A DNA stretch of 64,000 bases, taken from assembly GCA_041916775.1 (NCBI GenBank), contig JAYRYZ010000018.1:47406-111405 (forward strand). Reading direction: 5' to 3'. Positions within the stretch are counted from its first letter, which is position 1, and each line of letters starts with the position of its first letter. The stretch is from UBA2357 sp041916775. Its GTDB lineage: Bacteria > Pseudomonadota > Gammaproteobacteria > Burkholderiales > Rhodocyclaceae. The translations under genes and the position numbers were made by a program. Of the stretch, positions 25,005-33,150 are shown in pieces. The notes beneath the pieces were generated by a model. It did not search any database, was not told the DNA's origin, and saw only the letters and a list, made by a program, of their open reading frames with translations.

Positions 25005-26753
25005 ATGCCCTCCGGACCCAAACGACTGCTGGCAACACTTCCATTCCTCCGCTGGCCCGCGCAATGGCGCGCGAAGGGCCTGCGGGGCGATGTCGTGGCG
25101 GGCATTTCGGTGGGGTTGGTACTCGTGCCGCAAGCGCTTGCCTATGCCCAACTCGCCGGCCTGCCGCCCGAGACCGGCCTGTTCGCCGCGGTGCTGCCGA
25201 TGATCGTCGGCGGGCTGCTCGGTGCCTGCGCGCAGCTCTCCACCGGCCCGGTCGCACTCACCGCCCTGCTCACCGGCGCCAGCCTCGCCCCGCTGGCTGC
25301 AGGCGGTGGCGACCTGCTCGCGCTGGCGGTGCTGCTCGCGCTGCTTTCCGGCCTGATCCAGATCGGGCTCGGGGCGCTGGGCGCAGGCTGGCTGCTGAAC
25401 CTGCTGTCGCGCCCGGTGATGGCCGGCTTCACCAACGCGGCCGCGCTGGTGATCTGCCTGAGCCAGGTTCCGACGATGCTGGGGCTTGCGCCGCAGAGGT
25501 CCGCGAACTTCATCTCGGACCTCGCCGCCACGCTCGCTCGGTTGGGCGAGAGTCACGCGCTTTCGGTTGGATACGGGCTGGGCGCACTGCTCGCGTTGCT
25601 ATTGCTGCGGCGCCTGGCCCCACGCCTGCCCGGCGTACTGCTGGTGGTGATCGTGGGCACCGCAGCCTCCGCCGTCACCGACTTTGCCGGCGCGGGCGGC
25701 GCGGTGGTTGGTGCCTTGCCGGCCGCGCTGCCGGCGCTGGCGCTGCCGGTGTTCGACTGGGACACCGCGATGCGGCTGCTGCCCGCGGCGTTCGTGATCG
25801 CGGTCGTGAGCTTCATGGAGGTCACGGCAAGCGCCAGCGTGATCAGCGCGCGCCTCGGCATCCCCTGGCAGCGCAACCGTGAACTGGTCGCGCAAGGCCT
25901 CGCGAAGCTTGCGGCGGCTTGCTCGGGTGCGCTTCCGGTGAGCGCGTCGCTGTCGCGCTCGGCGCTCAACCATGCTGCAGGCGCGAACACCGGCTTGTCC
26001 TCGCTGATCAGCGCGGGCTTCGTGCTGCTCGCGATGGCGAGCCTCGGACCATGGCTGTGGCACCTGCCGCAGGCGGTGCTGGCGGCGATCATCCTGCAGG
26101 TGGTGGCGGGCCTCATCAACCCTGCCGCAATGCGCCGCGCGTGGCGCACCAGCCGCGACGACGGCATCGCCGCTGCGGTCACCTTCGTGGCCACGCTCGC
26201 CTTCGCGCCGAACATCCAGAACGGCATCCTCACCGGACTGATGCTGTCGCTCGCGCTCATGCTCTACCGCGACATGCGCCCGCGCAGCGCGCTGCTCGGC
26301 CTGCACCCGGACGGCACCTACCGCGACCTCGAGCGCTTCGGCCTGCCCGACCCGCATCCGCACATCGCGATCCTGCGCTTCGACGGCCCGCTGACCTTCG
26401 TCACCGCCCAGGCCTTCGAGGACGCACTGCTCGCCGCGCAGGCCGCGCGCCGCAACATCGCGTTCCTGGTCGTCTCGGCCGCCGGCATCAATCGCATCGA
26501 CGCCTCCGGGCTGGAGACCGCGGCCAGCCTGCAGCAACGGCTGATGGAGCGCGGTTGCGGACTCGCGCTGTGCGGCCTCAAGAAGCAGGTCATCGACGCC
26601 ATGCAGCGCGACGGACTGTGGGGCCGCATCGGCGACGATGCCGGCTACCGCACCGAGGCCGACGCACTCGCTGCGCTCGCGCGGCGCGCAGCACGCGACC
26701 AAAGGCATCAGGGTGCGGATTTGAAGTCTGATTTTCTTGACTATTCCATCTAG
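25005..26753 (+). CDS. SulP-family anion transporter with STAS domain
   Basis: A 582-residue membrane protein. The N-terminal half has ten to twelve hydrophobic segments with the SulP signature (GDVVAGISVGLVLVPQALAYA near 28-48; LPVSASLSRSALN near 305-317). The C-terminal ~120 residues form a soluble STAS domain (about 440-560, with INRIDASGLETA). Such proteins carry sulfate, bicarbonate or other anions, usually with Na+ or H+. The substrate cannot be told from sequence. It is divergent from the glycolate operon. Confidence 0.9.
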   Translation: MPSGPKRLLATLPFLRWPAQWRAKGLRGDVVAGISVGLVLVPQALAYAQLAGLPPETGLFAAVLPMIVGGLLGACAQLSTGPVALTALLTGASLAPLAAGGGDLLALAVLLALLSGLIQIGLGALGAGWLLNLLSRPVMAGFTNAAALVICLSQVPTMLGLAPQRSANFISDLAATLARLGESHALSVGYGLGALLALLLLRRLAPRLPGVLLVVIVGTAASAVTDFAGAGGAVVGALPAALPALALPVFDWDTAMRLLPAAFVIAVVSFMEVTASASVISARLGIPWQRNRELVAQGLAKLAAACSGALPVSASLSRSALNHAAGANTGLSSLISAGFVLLAMASLGPWLWHLPQAVLAAIILQVVAGLINPAAMRRAWRTSRDDGIAAAVTFVATLAFAPNIQNGILTGLMLSLALMLYRDMRPRSALLGLHPDGTYRDLERFGLPDPHPHIAILRFDGPLTFVTAQAFEDALLAAQAARRNIAFLVVSAAGINRIDASGLETAASLQQRLMERGCGLALCGLKKQVIDAMQRDGLWGRIGDDAGYRTEADALAALARRAARDQRHQGADLKSDFLDYSI

Positions 26754-26765
26754 CAGCGGCAAAAT
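26737..26765 (+). promoter_or_regulatory. Candidate promoter of rplU-rpmA
   Basis: TTGACT (26737-26742) and CAAAAT (26760-26765) are separated by 17 bases, giving a reasonable sigma-70 promoter with a leader of roughly 35 bases before rplU. It overlaps the last codons of the preceding SulP gene. Confidence 0.5.
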
Positions 26766-26807
26766 CCGCGGTTCTTCAAAGCAGTCCCATCAATTGGAGT
26801 TCCAAAC

Positions 26808-27119
26808 ATGTACGCGGTGATAAAAACCGGTGGCAAGCAGTATCGCGTTGCCGCTGGCGAAAAGATCAAGGTAGAACAGATACCGGCAGACGTGGGCTCC
26901 GAAATCACCATCGACCAGGTCCTCATGGTCGGCGAAGGCGAATCCGTGAAAATCGGCACGCCAGTGGTCTCGGGCGCAGCGGTCAAGGCCACCGTGGTTT
27001 CCCACGGTCGTCACGACAAGGTCAAGATTTTCAAGATGCGCCGGCGCAAGCACTACCAGAAGCACCAGGGCCATCGCCAGAACTACACCGAGCTTCGCAT
27101 CGAAGCGATCTCGGCCTAA
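26808..27119 (+). CDS. rplU: 50S ribosomal protein L21
   Basis: A 103-residue protein with the full L21 sequence, beginning MYAVIKTGGKQYRVAAGEKI and containing the basic RRRKHYQKHQGHRQ segment that binds 23S rRNA. Length is normal. It is followed 28 bases later by rpmA in the universal rplU-rpmA order. Confidence 0.99.
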   Translation: MYAVIKTGGKQYRVAAGEKIKVEQIPADVGSEITIDQVLMVGEGESVKIGTPVVSGAAVKATVVSHGRHDKVKIFKMRRRKHYQKHQGHRQNYTELRIEAISA

Positions 27120-27147
27120 CCGTCCAGACGTCAGGAGTTAATACGCC

Positions 27148-27411
27148 ATGGCACACAAAAAAGCGGGCGGCAGTTCCCGTAACGGCCGCGACTCGGAATC
27201 GAAACGACTCGGCGTGAAGCGCTACGGTGGCCAGGAAGTGGTCGCGGGCAACATCATCGTCCGCCAGCGCGGCACCGAATACCATCCGGGCGACAATGTC
27301 GGCATCGGCAAGGATCACACCCTGTTCGCGCTGATCGACGGCGTGGTGCAGTTCTCGGTGAAGGGCGCGCAACGCCGCCGCACCGTGACGATCGTTCCCG
27401 CTGCCGCCTGA
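27148..27411 (+). CDS. rpmA: 50S ribosomal protein L27
   Basis: An 87-residue L27, starting MAHKKAGGSSRNGRDSESKR, the conserved N-terminus that reaches the peptidyl-transferase centre. There is no N-terminal extension of the type cleaved in Firmicutes. It is preceded by an AGGAG site and followed by an intrinsic terminator. Confidence 0.99.
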   Translation: MAHKKAGGSSRNGRDSESKRLGVKRYGGQEVVAGNIIVRQRGTEYHPGDNVGIGKDHTLFALIDGVVQFSVKGAQRRRTVTIVPAAA

Positions 27412-27432
27412 AGCAGCGCACGCAGCATCGAG

Positions 27433-27461
27433 AAGCCCTATCCTTGCGGTAGGGCTTTTTT
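27433..27461 (+). terminator. Intrinsic terminator after rpmA
   Basis: AAGCCCTA (27433-27440) pairs with TAGGGCTT (27450-27457) across a nine-base loop, and the stem runs into a six-base T-tract. It separates the ribosomal-protein pair from obgE, so obgE-proB needs its own promoter or read-through. Confidence 0.9.
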
Positions 27462-27536
27462 GTTTCTGCCCGCAGTGCAGCTCCGCCGCACCCGTTCCGG
27501 GACGCACCGGCAACACCAGACAGTGAAGCTCTCAAC

Positions 27537-28775
27537 ATGAAGTTCTTCGACGAAGCCCGCATCGAGGTCATCGCCGGCGACGGCGGCAACGGCAGCGCCT
27601 CGTTCCGCCGCGAAAAGTACATCCCGCGTGGTGGCCCCGACGGCGGCGACGGCGGTCGTGGCGGCAGCGTCTATGCGGTGGCCGACCGCAACCTCAACAC
27701 CCTCATCGACTTCCGCTACACCCGCACCTTCCTCGCCGAGCGCGGTGAGAACGGCGGCAGCAAGGACTGCTTCGGCAAGGGCGGCGACGACATCACGCTG
27801 CGCATGCCGGTGGGCACGGTGATCACCGATCTGGAAAGCGGCGAACTCGTCGCCGACCTCGACGAGGATGGCAAGCGGGTGCTGGTGGCACGCGGCGGCC
27901 GCGGCGGGCTGGGCAATCTGCACTTCAAGTCGAGCACCAACCGTGCGCCGCGCAAGAAGACCATGGGCGAGGAAGGCGAGCGCCGCAGCCTGCACCTGGA
28001 GCTGAAGATCCTCGCCGATGTGGGTCTGCTCGGCATGCCCAACGCGGGCAAGTCCACCTTCATCCGCGCGGTGTCGGCGGCGCGACCGAAGGTGGGCGAC
28101 TACCCCTTCACCACACTCGCACCCAACCTCGGCGTGGTGCGCACCGACGCGAACCGCAGCTTCGTGATCGCCGACATCCCCGGTCTGATCGAGGGCGCAG
28201 CGGAAGGCGCCGGCCTCGGCCACCAGTTCCTGCGCCACCTGCAGCGCACCCACCTGCTGCTGCATCTCGTCGATCTCGCCCCCTTCGACCCGGAGACCGA
28301 CCCGGTGCACGAGGCCAAGGCCATCGTCGAGGAGTTGCGCAAATACGACGAGGGGCTCTACAACAAGCCGCGCTGGCTGGTGCTCAACAAGCTCGATCTC
28401 ATCCCCGCCGAGGAGCGCGCCCAGCGCGTCGCGGATTTTCTTGCCGCCTATGGCGAGGTGGAGCGCCACTTCGAGATCGCCGCAATCAACGGTGACGGCT
28501 GCCGCCCGCTGATCTTCGCGCTGCAGGACTTCCTCGACGCCGAGCGCGCCCGGGCGGAAGCCGAACGCATCGCGCGCGCCGCCGCGGCCGCTGCGCTCGC
28601 GGCCACGCAGCCCGCATCCGCGAGCGATGAGAACGAAGAGCACGAAGAGGACGACGACTACGGCGACGATGCGTACGACGAAGACGACGACGCGCTCGAC
28701 GAGGACTTCGACGACGACGCTGAAGCCGACGACGAGGACGACGAAGGCGCCGACACCACGCCGCAGAAGCGCTGA
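27537..28775 (+). CDS. obgE: Obg-family GTPase involved in ribosome assembly
   Basis: A 412-residue Obg/CgtA GTPase. The glycine-rich Obg fold covers residues 1-158 (DGGNGSASFRRE, GGDGGRGG), followed by a GTPase domain with G1 GMPNAGKST (166-174), switch II DIPGLIEGA and NKLD. It acts in 50S subunit maturation and stress control. The C-terminus (about 362-405) is a long run of Asp and Glu with scattered Tyr and Ala, an acidic disordered tail found in some proteobacterial ObgE proteins. It follows the rpmA terminator and precedes proB by 33 bases. Confidence 0.96.
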   Translation: MKFFDEARIEVIAGDGGNGSASFRREKYIPRGGPDGGDGGRGGSVYAVADRNLNTLIDFRYTRTFLAERGENGGSKDCFGKGGDDITLRMPVGTVITDLESGELVADLDEDGKRVLVARGGRGGLGNLHFKSSTNRAPRKKTMGEEGERRSLHLELKILADVGLLGMPNAGKSTFIRAVSAARPKVGDYPFTTLAPNLGVVRTDANRSFVIADIPGLIEGAAEGAGLGHQFLRHLQRTHLLLHLVDLAPFDPETDPVHEAKAIVEELRKYDEGLYNKPRWLVLNKLDLIPAEERAQRVADFLAAYGEVERHFEIAAINGDGCRPLIFALQDFLDAERARAEAERIARAAAAAALAATQPASASDENEEHEEDDDYGDDAYDEDDDALDEDFDDDAEADDEDDEGADTTPQKR

Positions 28776-28808
28776 ACCCCGAAGAATCCGCCAACGCAGC
28801 AAGACATC

Positions 28809-29924
28809 ATGAGAGAAGAGATCCGCACCAGCCGCCGGCTCGTCGTCAAGGTCGGCAGCGCCCTCGTCACCCGCAACGGCACCGGCCTCGACAAGGCCGC
28901 GATGGCCGACTGGGCGCGCCAGATCGCCGCGCTGCGCGCCGCAGGCAAGGAGGTTGCGCTGGTGTCGTCGGGTGCGATCGCCGCCGGCATGCAGCGCCTG
29001 GGCTGGACGAAACGGCCGCACGAGATCAACCAGTTGCAGGCCGCCGCCGCGGTCGGCCAGATGGGTCTGGTCGAGGCCTACGAGGAGGCGTTCTCGCAAC
29101 ACGGCCTGCGCACCGCGCAGATCCTCCTCACCCACGACGACCTGTCGGACCGCAAACGCTACCTCAACGCGCGCTCCACCCTCACCACCCTGCTCGAGCT
29201 CGGTGTGGTACCGATCATCAACGAGAACGACACCATCGTCACCGACGAGATCAAGTTCGGCGACAACGACACGCTCGGCGCACTCGTCGCCAACCTGATC
29301 GAGGCCGACGCGCTCATCATCCTCACCGACCAGCACGGCCTCTACACCGCCGACCCGCGTCGCGACCCGGCGGCCACGCTGGTGTCGGAGGGCCGCGCCG
29401 AGGATCCGGCCTATGCCACGATGGCCGGTGGCGCCGGCAGCGGCATCTCCAAGGGCGGCATGATCACCAAGATCCGCGCCGCACAGCGCGCCGCGCGCAG
29501 CGGTGCGCACACCTGCATCGCGAGCGGCAGCGCCAACGACGTACTGATCCGCCTCGCCGGCGCCGAGCCACTCGGCACCCTGCTCTACGCCACCAGCACG
29601 CCGCTCGCGGCGCGCAAGCAGTGGCTCGCGGATCACCTCCAGCTCGCCGGCACCCTCGTCATCGACGACGGCGCGGCGAAGGCGCTCGGCAGCGGCAAGA
29701 GCCTGTTGCCGGTGGGGGTGGTCGAGGTGCGCGGCGACTTCGAGCGCGGCGCGGTGGTCGCCTGCTGCACGCTGGGCGGTACCGAACTCGCCCGCGGCCT
29801 GGTGAACTACAGCGCCTCGGAGTGCCGGCGCATCGCCCGCCACGCCAGCAACGAGATCGAGAGCCTGCTCGGCTATGTGGATACGCCTGAAGTCATGCAC
29901 CGCGACAACATGGTGAGCCGCTGA
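28809..29924 (+). CDS. proB: Glutamate 5-kinase
   Basis: A 371-residue enzyme catalysing the first step of proline synthesis, ATP-dependent phosphorylation of glutamate. The amino-acid kinase domain is N-terminal (VVKVGSALVTRNGTGLD, NENDTIVTDEIKFGDNDTL, GSGISKGGMITKI), and a PUA domain occupies about 275-360. Feedback inhibition by proline is the family norm. The obgE-proB order is common in proteobacteria. Confidence 0.97.
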   Translation: MREEIRTSRRLVVKVGSALVTRNGTGLDKAAMADWARQIAALRAAGKEVALVSSGAIAAGMQRLGWTKRPHEINQLQAAAAVGQMGLVEAYEEAFSQHGLRTAQILLTHDDLSDRKRYLNARSTLTTLLELGVVPIINENDTIVTDEIKFGDNDTLGALVANLIEADALIILTDQHGLYTADPRRDPAATLVSEGRAEDPAYATMAGGAGSGISKGGMITKIRAAQRAARSGAHTCIASGSANDVLIRLAGAEPLGTLLYATSTPLAARKQWLADHLQLAGTLVIDDGAAKALGSGKSLLPVGVVEVRGDFERGAVVACCTLGGTELARGLVNYSASECRRIARHASNEIESLLGYVDTPEVMHRDNMVSR

Positions 29925-29958
29925 GACGCCACGTCGTCCCCGCTTGACCCGCACGCAG

Positions 29959-29982
29959 CGCCCGCATTACCAGTAGCGGGCG
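29959..29982. terminator. Hairpin between the convergent proB and HDOD genes
   Basis: CGCCCGC (29959-29965) and GCGGGCG (29976-29982) form a seven-base-pair stem with a ten-base loop, ending one base from the stop codon of the convergent HDOD gene and 35 bases after proB. There is no T-tract on either strand, so termination strength is uncertain. Confidence 0.5.
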
Positions 29983-29983
29983 A

Positions 29984-30838
29984 TCAGGCCGGGGACGCGA
30001 AGAAGGTCGTCACATAGCGGCTGATCGCATCGATGCGGCCGAACAGGCGCTCGGTGCTCTCGTCCCAGCGAATGCCCAGCCGGCGGCAGGCATGGGACGA
30101 CAGATAGGTGACGCGCACATCGCTGCCGCCCAGGTCGAGCGCGTTGCTCAGCACCTCGGCCAGATGCAGGATTGGCACCATCGGCTCCTGCAACGCGGCA
30201 TCCGGAGCGTGGTGGTGCCTGATCGCGAGACACACCGGCCTGGGCATGCCCCAATGCTCTGCAAGCCAGGCACCGATCTGGGCATGGTCGGTGCCGAAAT
30301 GCAGGCGCTCGGCATCCTCGACCGGGTGAATGTTGCGCTTCGCCATGCGCCACGCCGCCATGCTCCCTTCCGGATCGTGCCGATACATCCACAGCTGGCC
30401 AACGTCGTGCAGCAACCCGGCGATCAAACCCATGTCAGCCGACTGGGACATGAAGGCGGCCAGCTGCTGGCCGCTCACCCCGGCCGCGGCGCAATGCGAC
30501 CAGAAACCCGCAGGAAAACCACCTGACGTGCCTTCATGAAGGAAACACGCGAGCGAAGCGGTGAGCGCAAGCTCGCGCAGGCGCGACATGCCGATCAGCG
30601 ACACGGCGGTGTGCAGATCCTTTGCCCCGCTGGAACGGCCGGAGCGGCTGGCGGCCGCGTTCGCGCGCGCGTAGACGCGGCCGGCGAGTGCCGCATCGCG
30701 CGACACTAGCGCCACAAGGTCGGCCAGGTTGGCGTTGGGGTCGTCTGCCGCTGCGAGAATCTCGCTGACGACGCGGGGAAAGGTCGGCAGAAGTTCGGCG
30801 GCTGCGACGACCTGGGCGCGATCTATCGGAACACCCAT
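29984..30838 (-). CDS. HDOD-domain signalling protein
   Basis: A 284-residue protein made almost entirely of an HDOD domain: an N-terminal LPTFPRVVSEILAAADDP and central VSLIGMSRLRELALT. The HD residues are retained (GLLHDVGQL, ~H142-D143), with a later HHH (AIRHHHAPDA). HDOD proteins are linked to signal transduction, biofilm and motility; most lack shown enzymatic activity. The gene starts one base after the upstream 118-residue gene ends, so the two form an operon. Confidence 0.88.
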   Translation of the reverse strand: MGVPIDRAQVVAAAELLPTFPRVVSEILAAADDPNANLADLVALVSRDAALAGRVYARANAAASRSGRSSGAKDLHTAVSLIGMSRLRELALTASLACFLHEGTSGGFPAGFWSHCAAAGVSGQQLAAFMSQSADMGLIAGLLHDVGQLWMYRHDPEGSMAAWRMAKRNIHPVEDAERLHFGTDHAQIGAWLAEHWGMPRPVCLAIRHHHAPDAALQEPMVPILHLAEVLSNALDLGGSDVRVTYLSSHACRRLGIRWDESTERLFGRIDAISRYVTTFFASPA

Positions 30839-30839
30839 C

Positions 30840-31196
30840 TCAGCGGCTCCGGAACGCCAGCACGCGGTCGAAGAGGGCAGCCATCTCGGGGTTGCTCAGG
30901 TCGGCTCCCTCGAAGATGTCGGCCACCCGGGCGGCAGCCGCAGCGGCGTCGCAAGCGACCTCCTCGTCGCACCGGAGGTCGGGCAGCGCAATGGAGACGA
31001 ACTCCGCGCGATGAATCGCGAGCTGGCGTAGGTGGTCGTCGTTCAGCACCGTGCCCGCCGCGAGACTGAAGCGCACCACGTTACGCTCGGTGAGCTTCAC
31101 CCCCTCGGCCAGCGTCATGCCGGCGCGCAGCTCGCCGAAGGGCAGGTAACGCACCCGCGGGGGCCGGCCGGCGGGTATCGGCTGGGCAACATTCAT
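30840..31196 (-). CDS. Small protein resembling the N-terminal module of HD-type signalling proteins
   Basis: A 118-residue protein with an AGGAGG site six bases before its ATG. The stretch LPFGELRAGMTLAEGVKLTERN...LAAGTVLNDDHLRQL resembles the short beta-rich module that precedes HD-GYP domains in c-di-GMP phosphodiesterases (L-x-P-G-M-x-L-A ... L-x-x-G-T-x-L). Here it stands alone, immediately upstream of an HDOD gene, as if the two parts of one protein were split. Function is unknown; partnership with the HDOD protein is inferred. Confidence 0.65.
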   Translation of the reverse strand: MNVAQPIPAGRPPRVRYLPFGELRAGMTLAEGVKLTERNVVRFSLAAGTVLNDDHLRQLAIHRAEFVSIALPDLRCDEEVACDAAAAAARVADIFEGADLSNPEMAALFDRVLAFRSR

Positions 31197-31250
31197 GCAT
31201 GCCTCCTCAGCGCAGATGAGCGTCGTGTTTTTATCATTATTTGAGAATAA

Positions 31251-31279
31251 ATATTAAAATTTTGATAACAGAGCGTCAA
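31251..31279 (-). promoter_or_regulatory. Promoter of the 118-residue/HDOD operon
   Basis: On the minus strand TTGACG (31279-31274) and TAATAT (31256-31251) are exactly 17 bases apart. The predicted start lies about 46 bases before the ATG at 31196. The promoter is embedded in a conspicuous AT-rich island (about 31226-31275). Confidence 0.7.
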
Positions 31280-31362
31280 TCGAATTTCATTTGACTACCT
31301 GTGCGTTACTTCACGCACACCGCCGGATGTGCCCCAAGGATGGCGCGGCGGCCTCGCGCAGC

Positions 31363-31368
31363 TATACT
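31363..31368 (+). promoter_or_regulatory. -10 element of the AraC gene, likely leaderless
   Basis: TATACT ends seven bases before the ATG at 31376, so transcription would begin at or next to the start codon. No ribosome-binding site precedes the ATG (CGGCCCC). Together these suggest a leaderless mRNA. Confidence 0.5.
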
Positions 31369-31375
31369 CGGCCCC

Positions 31376-32056
31376 ATGCACGACAGCGGTCACATCACCT
31401 CTCCCATCGCCTGCAGCATCCGTCGCTACAGCGGCGAGTTCACCAGCCATACCCACGCGCATGCGCAGATCATGTTCGCGCTGCAGGGGCGGATGGAGCT
31501 CGAACTGGGCGGAAGGGCTGCGTTCTCGGATACCGCCTGCGGCCTGGTGGTGCCGGCGGGCGTCGACCATGGGTTTCTTGCGGACGCAGAAGTGCGCATG
31601 CTGGTGGTCGATCTCCCCGCGCCGGTGGCACTGGAGCGCCCGCGACGCTTCGCGGTCACTGCCGCGCATCGCGCCTGCGCCGCGCGCGCCGACGGCGCGG
31701 CCCTTGCCGCGCTGGCGCTGGACGCACCGACGATGCTGCTGCGCCGCGGACTGGACCTCGGGGTGCTCGAAGCGGCGCTGGACGCCGCGCCACATGAAGC
31801 GTGGAGCAGCGCGCGGATGGCGGCCCTGTTCCACCTCAGCGTGCCGCGCTTCCATGCACGGCTGGTGGAACTCACCGGGCTCACACCGCAGGACTTCGTG
31901 CGCGCGCGTCGGCTCGACCGCGCTGTCGCCCTCATCCGCCAGGGGCTCGCGCTGGACGCGGCCGCCGCGCAGGTCGGCTACGGCTCGGCCAGTGCGCTCA
32001 GCGTGGCACTGAAGCGCGAGCGCGGCCTGGGCGCGCGCAGCCTGCGTCGCGGCTAA
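31376..32056 (+). CDS. AraC-family transcriptional regulator
   Basis: A 226-residue regulator with an N-terminal cupin-like sensor region (EFTSHTHAHAQIMFALQG, near 20-40) and a C-terminal AraC helix-turn-helix pair (about 140-222; VPRFHARLVELTGLTPQDFVRARRL and AAAQVGYGSASALSVALKRE). The start MHDSGH at 31376 was chosen because it begins just before the sensor region and fits the leaderless promoter. It precedes an EamA exporter gene by 68 bases on the same strand, a common regulator-exporter pair. The effector is unknown. Confidence 0.85.
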   Translation: MHDSGHITSPIACSIRRYSGEFTSHTHAHAQIMFALQGRMELELGGRAAFSDTACGLVVPAGVDHGFLADAEVRMLVVDLPAPVALERPRRFAVTAAHRACAARADGAALAALALDAPTMLLRRGLDLGVLEAALDAAPHEAWSSARMAALFHLSVPRFHARLVELTGLTPQDFVRARRLDRAVALIRQGLALDAAAAQVGYGSASALSVALKRERGLGARSLRRG

Positions 32057-32124
32057 GGCGCCCCTGCCCGACCTCGATCGTTGCGCACAATTTCCGTACC
32101 GCCGGTTCGGGCATCATCGCGGCC

Positions 32125-33075
32125 ATGAACACACATCCCTCGACGGCAGGCACCTCCATCATCGGCGTCGCGATGGCGCTGGCTGCGGCGATGCTGTGGG
32201 GCACCACCGGCACCACCCAGTCGCTCGCCCCCACCGAGACCTCGGCCTACTGGATAGGCGCCCTGCGGCTGGCGATCGCGAGCCTGTTCTTCGTCGTGGT
32301 CACCCTCCACGCCCGCCACGCGCTCCCGGCGGTGCTCGCACGCCTGCGGCCTGCAGCGCGCTGGGTGCTGCTCGGCGGCGCCTGCGTGGCTGCCTACAAC
32401 CTGTGCTTCTTCGCCGGGGTGAAGGCCACCGGCGTCGCCACCGGCACCGCACTGACGATAGGCAGCGGCCCCATCTGGGCGGGCCTGCTGCAGGCCTTGA
32501 TCACCCGACAGCCGCCCCGACCGGCGTGGTGGGCCGGTACAGCGTTGGCGGTGGCGGGCGTGGTGCTGATGCTCTTCGGCGCCGACGCCAGCGCGGATTT
32601 CGACCCGCGCGGCGTGATGCTGTGCCTCGCTGCCGGGCTGGGCTACGCGGTGCATACCCTGATCAGCAAGCACCTGCTGGGCGTCGCGACGCCCGACGTG
32701 GTAACGCTTTCGGTGTTCTCGACCGCCGCGGTGTTCGCGGTGCCGCTCGCGTGGCTGATTTCCGGCCCACTGCAGGCTGGCGCCTCCACCTGGCTCCTGA
32801 CCGGCTACCTCGGCGTGGTCGCGACCGGTATCGCCTACCTCTTGTTCACCCATGCGATGCGTCACCTCTCGATCGGCACCGGCGTAACGCTCACGCTCGC
32901 GGAGCCGGTCACGGCCTTCGCGCTGGCCGTGCTCATCGTCGGCGAACGCCCGGGCGCGCAGGCGATCGCGGGATTGCTGCTGGTGCTCGCCGGGCTGCTG
33001 CTGGTGATCTGGCTGGAGACGCGCAAGCGCGCTCCACGCCCCGCTCGGGGAGATGCGACCGGCAGCGTGCCTTAA
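32125..33075 (+). CDS. EamA/DMT-family transporter
   Basis: A 316-residue inner-membrane protein with ten hydrophobic segments in two EamA repeats (GVAMALAAAMLWGTTG at the start of the first; GVMLCLAAGLGYAVHTL at the start of the second). DMT proteins export amino acids, metabolites or drugs. It follows the AraC gene, and its stop codon lies inside the PmrA-type box of the next gene's promoter. Confidence 0.88.
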   Translation: MNTHPSTAGTSIIGVAMALAAAMLWGTTGTTQSLAPTETSAYWIGALRLAIASLFFVVVTLHARHALPAVLARLRPAARWVLLGGACVAAYNLCFFAGVKATGVATGTALTIGSGPIWAGLLQALITRQPPRPAWWAGTALAVAGVVLMLFGADASADFDPRGVMLCLAAGLGYAVHTLISKHLLGVATPDVVTLSVFSTAAVFAVPLAWLISGPLQAGASTWLLTGYLGVVATGIAYLLFTHAMRHLSIGTGVTLTLAEPVTAFALAVLIVGERPGAQAIAGLLLVLAGLLLVIWLETRKRAPRPARGDATGSVP

Positions 33076-33104
33076 GTCTCGTTTAAGTCTCGCCTCCCTA
33101 TAGT
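33071..33104 (+). promoter_or_regulatory. PmrA/QseB-type response-regulator box and -10 element of mucD
   Basis: CTTAAG (33071-33076) and TTTAAG (33082-33087) are separated by five bases (TCTCG). This exactly fits the PmrA/BasR box YTTAAK-N5-YTTAAK with 11-base periodicity. The repeat unit TTAAGTCTCG occurs twice. A -10 element TATAGT follows at 33099-33104, so the box takes the place of a -35 element, as in activator-dependent promoters. Confidence 0.65.
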
Positions 33105-33150
33105 GCGGGCCATCGCGCATGGTGCGCAGCCGACCCCAGGAGGACCAGAG

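Noticed and set aside
27438..29954. 838-codon minus-strand open frame
   Set aside because: Antisense to obgE and proB, both certain genes; composition is that of a GC shadow.
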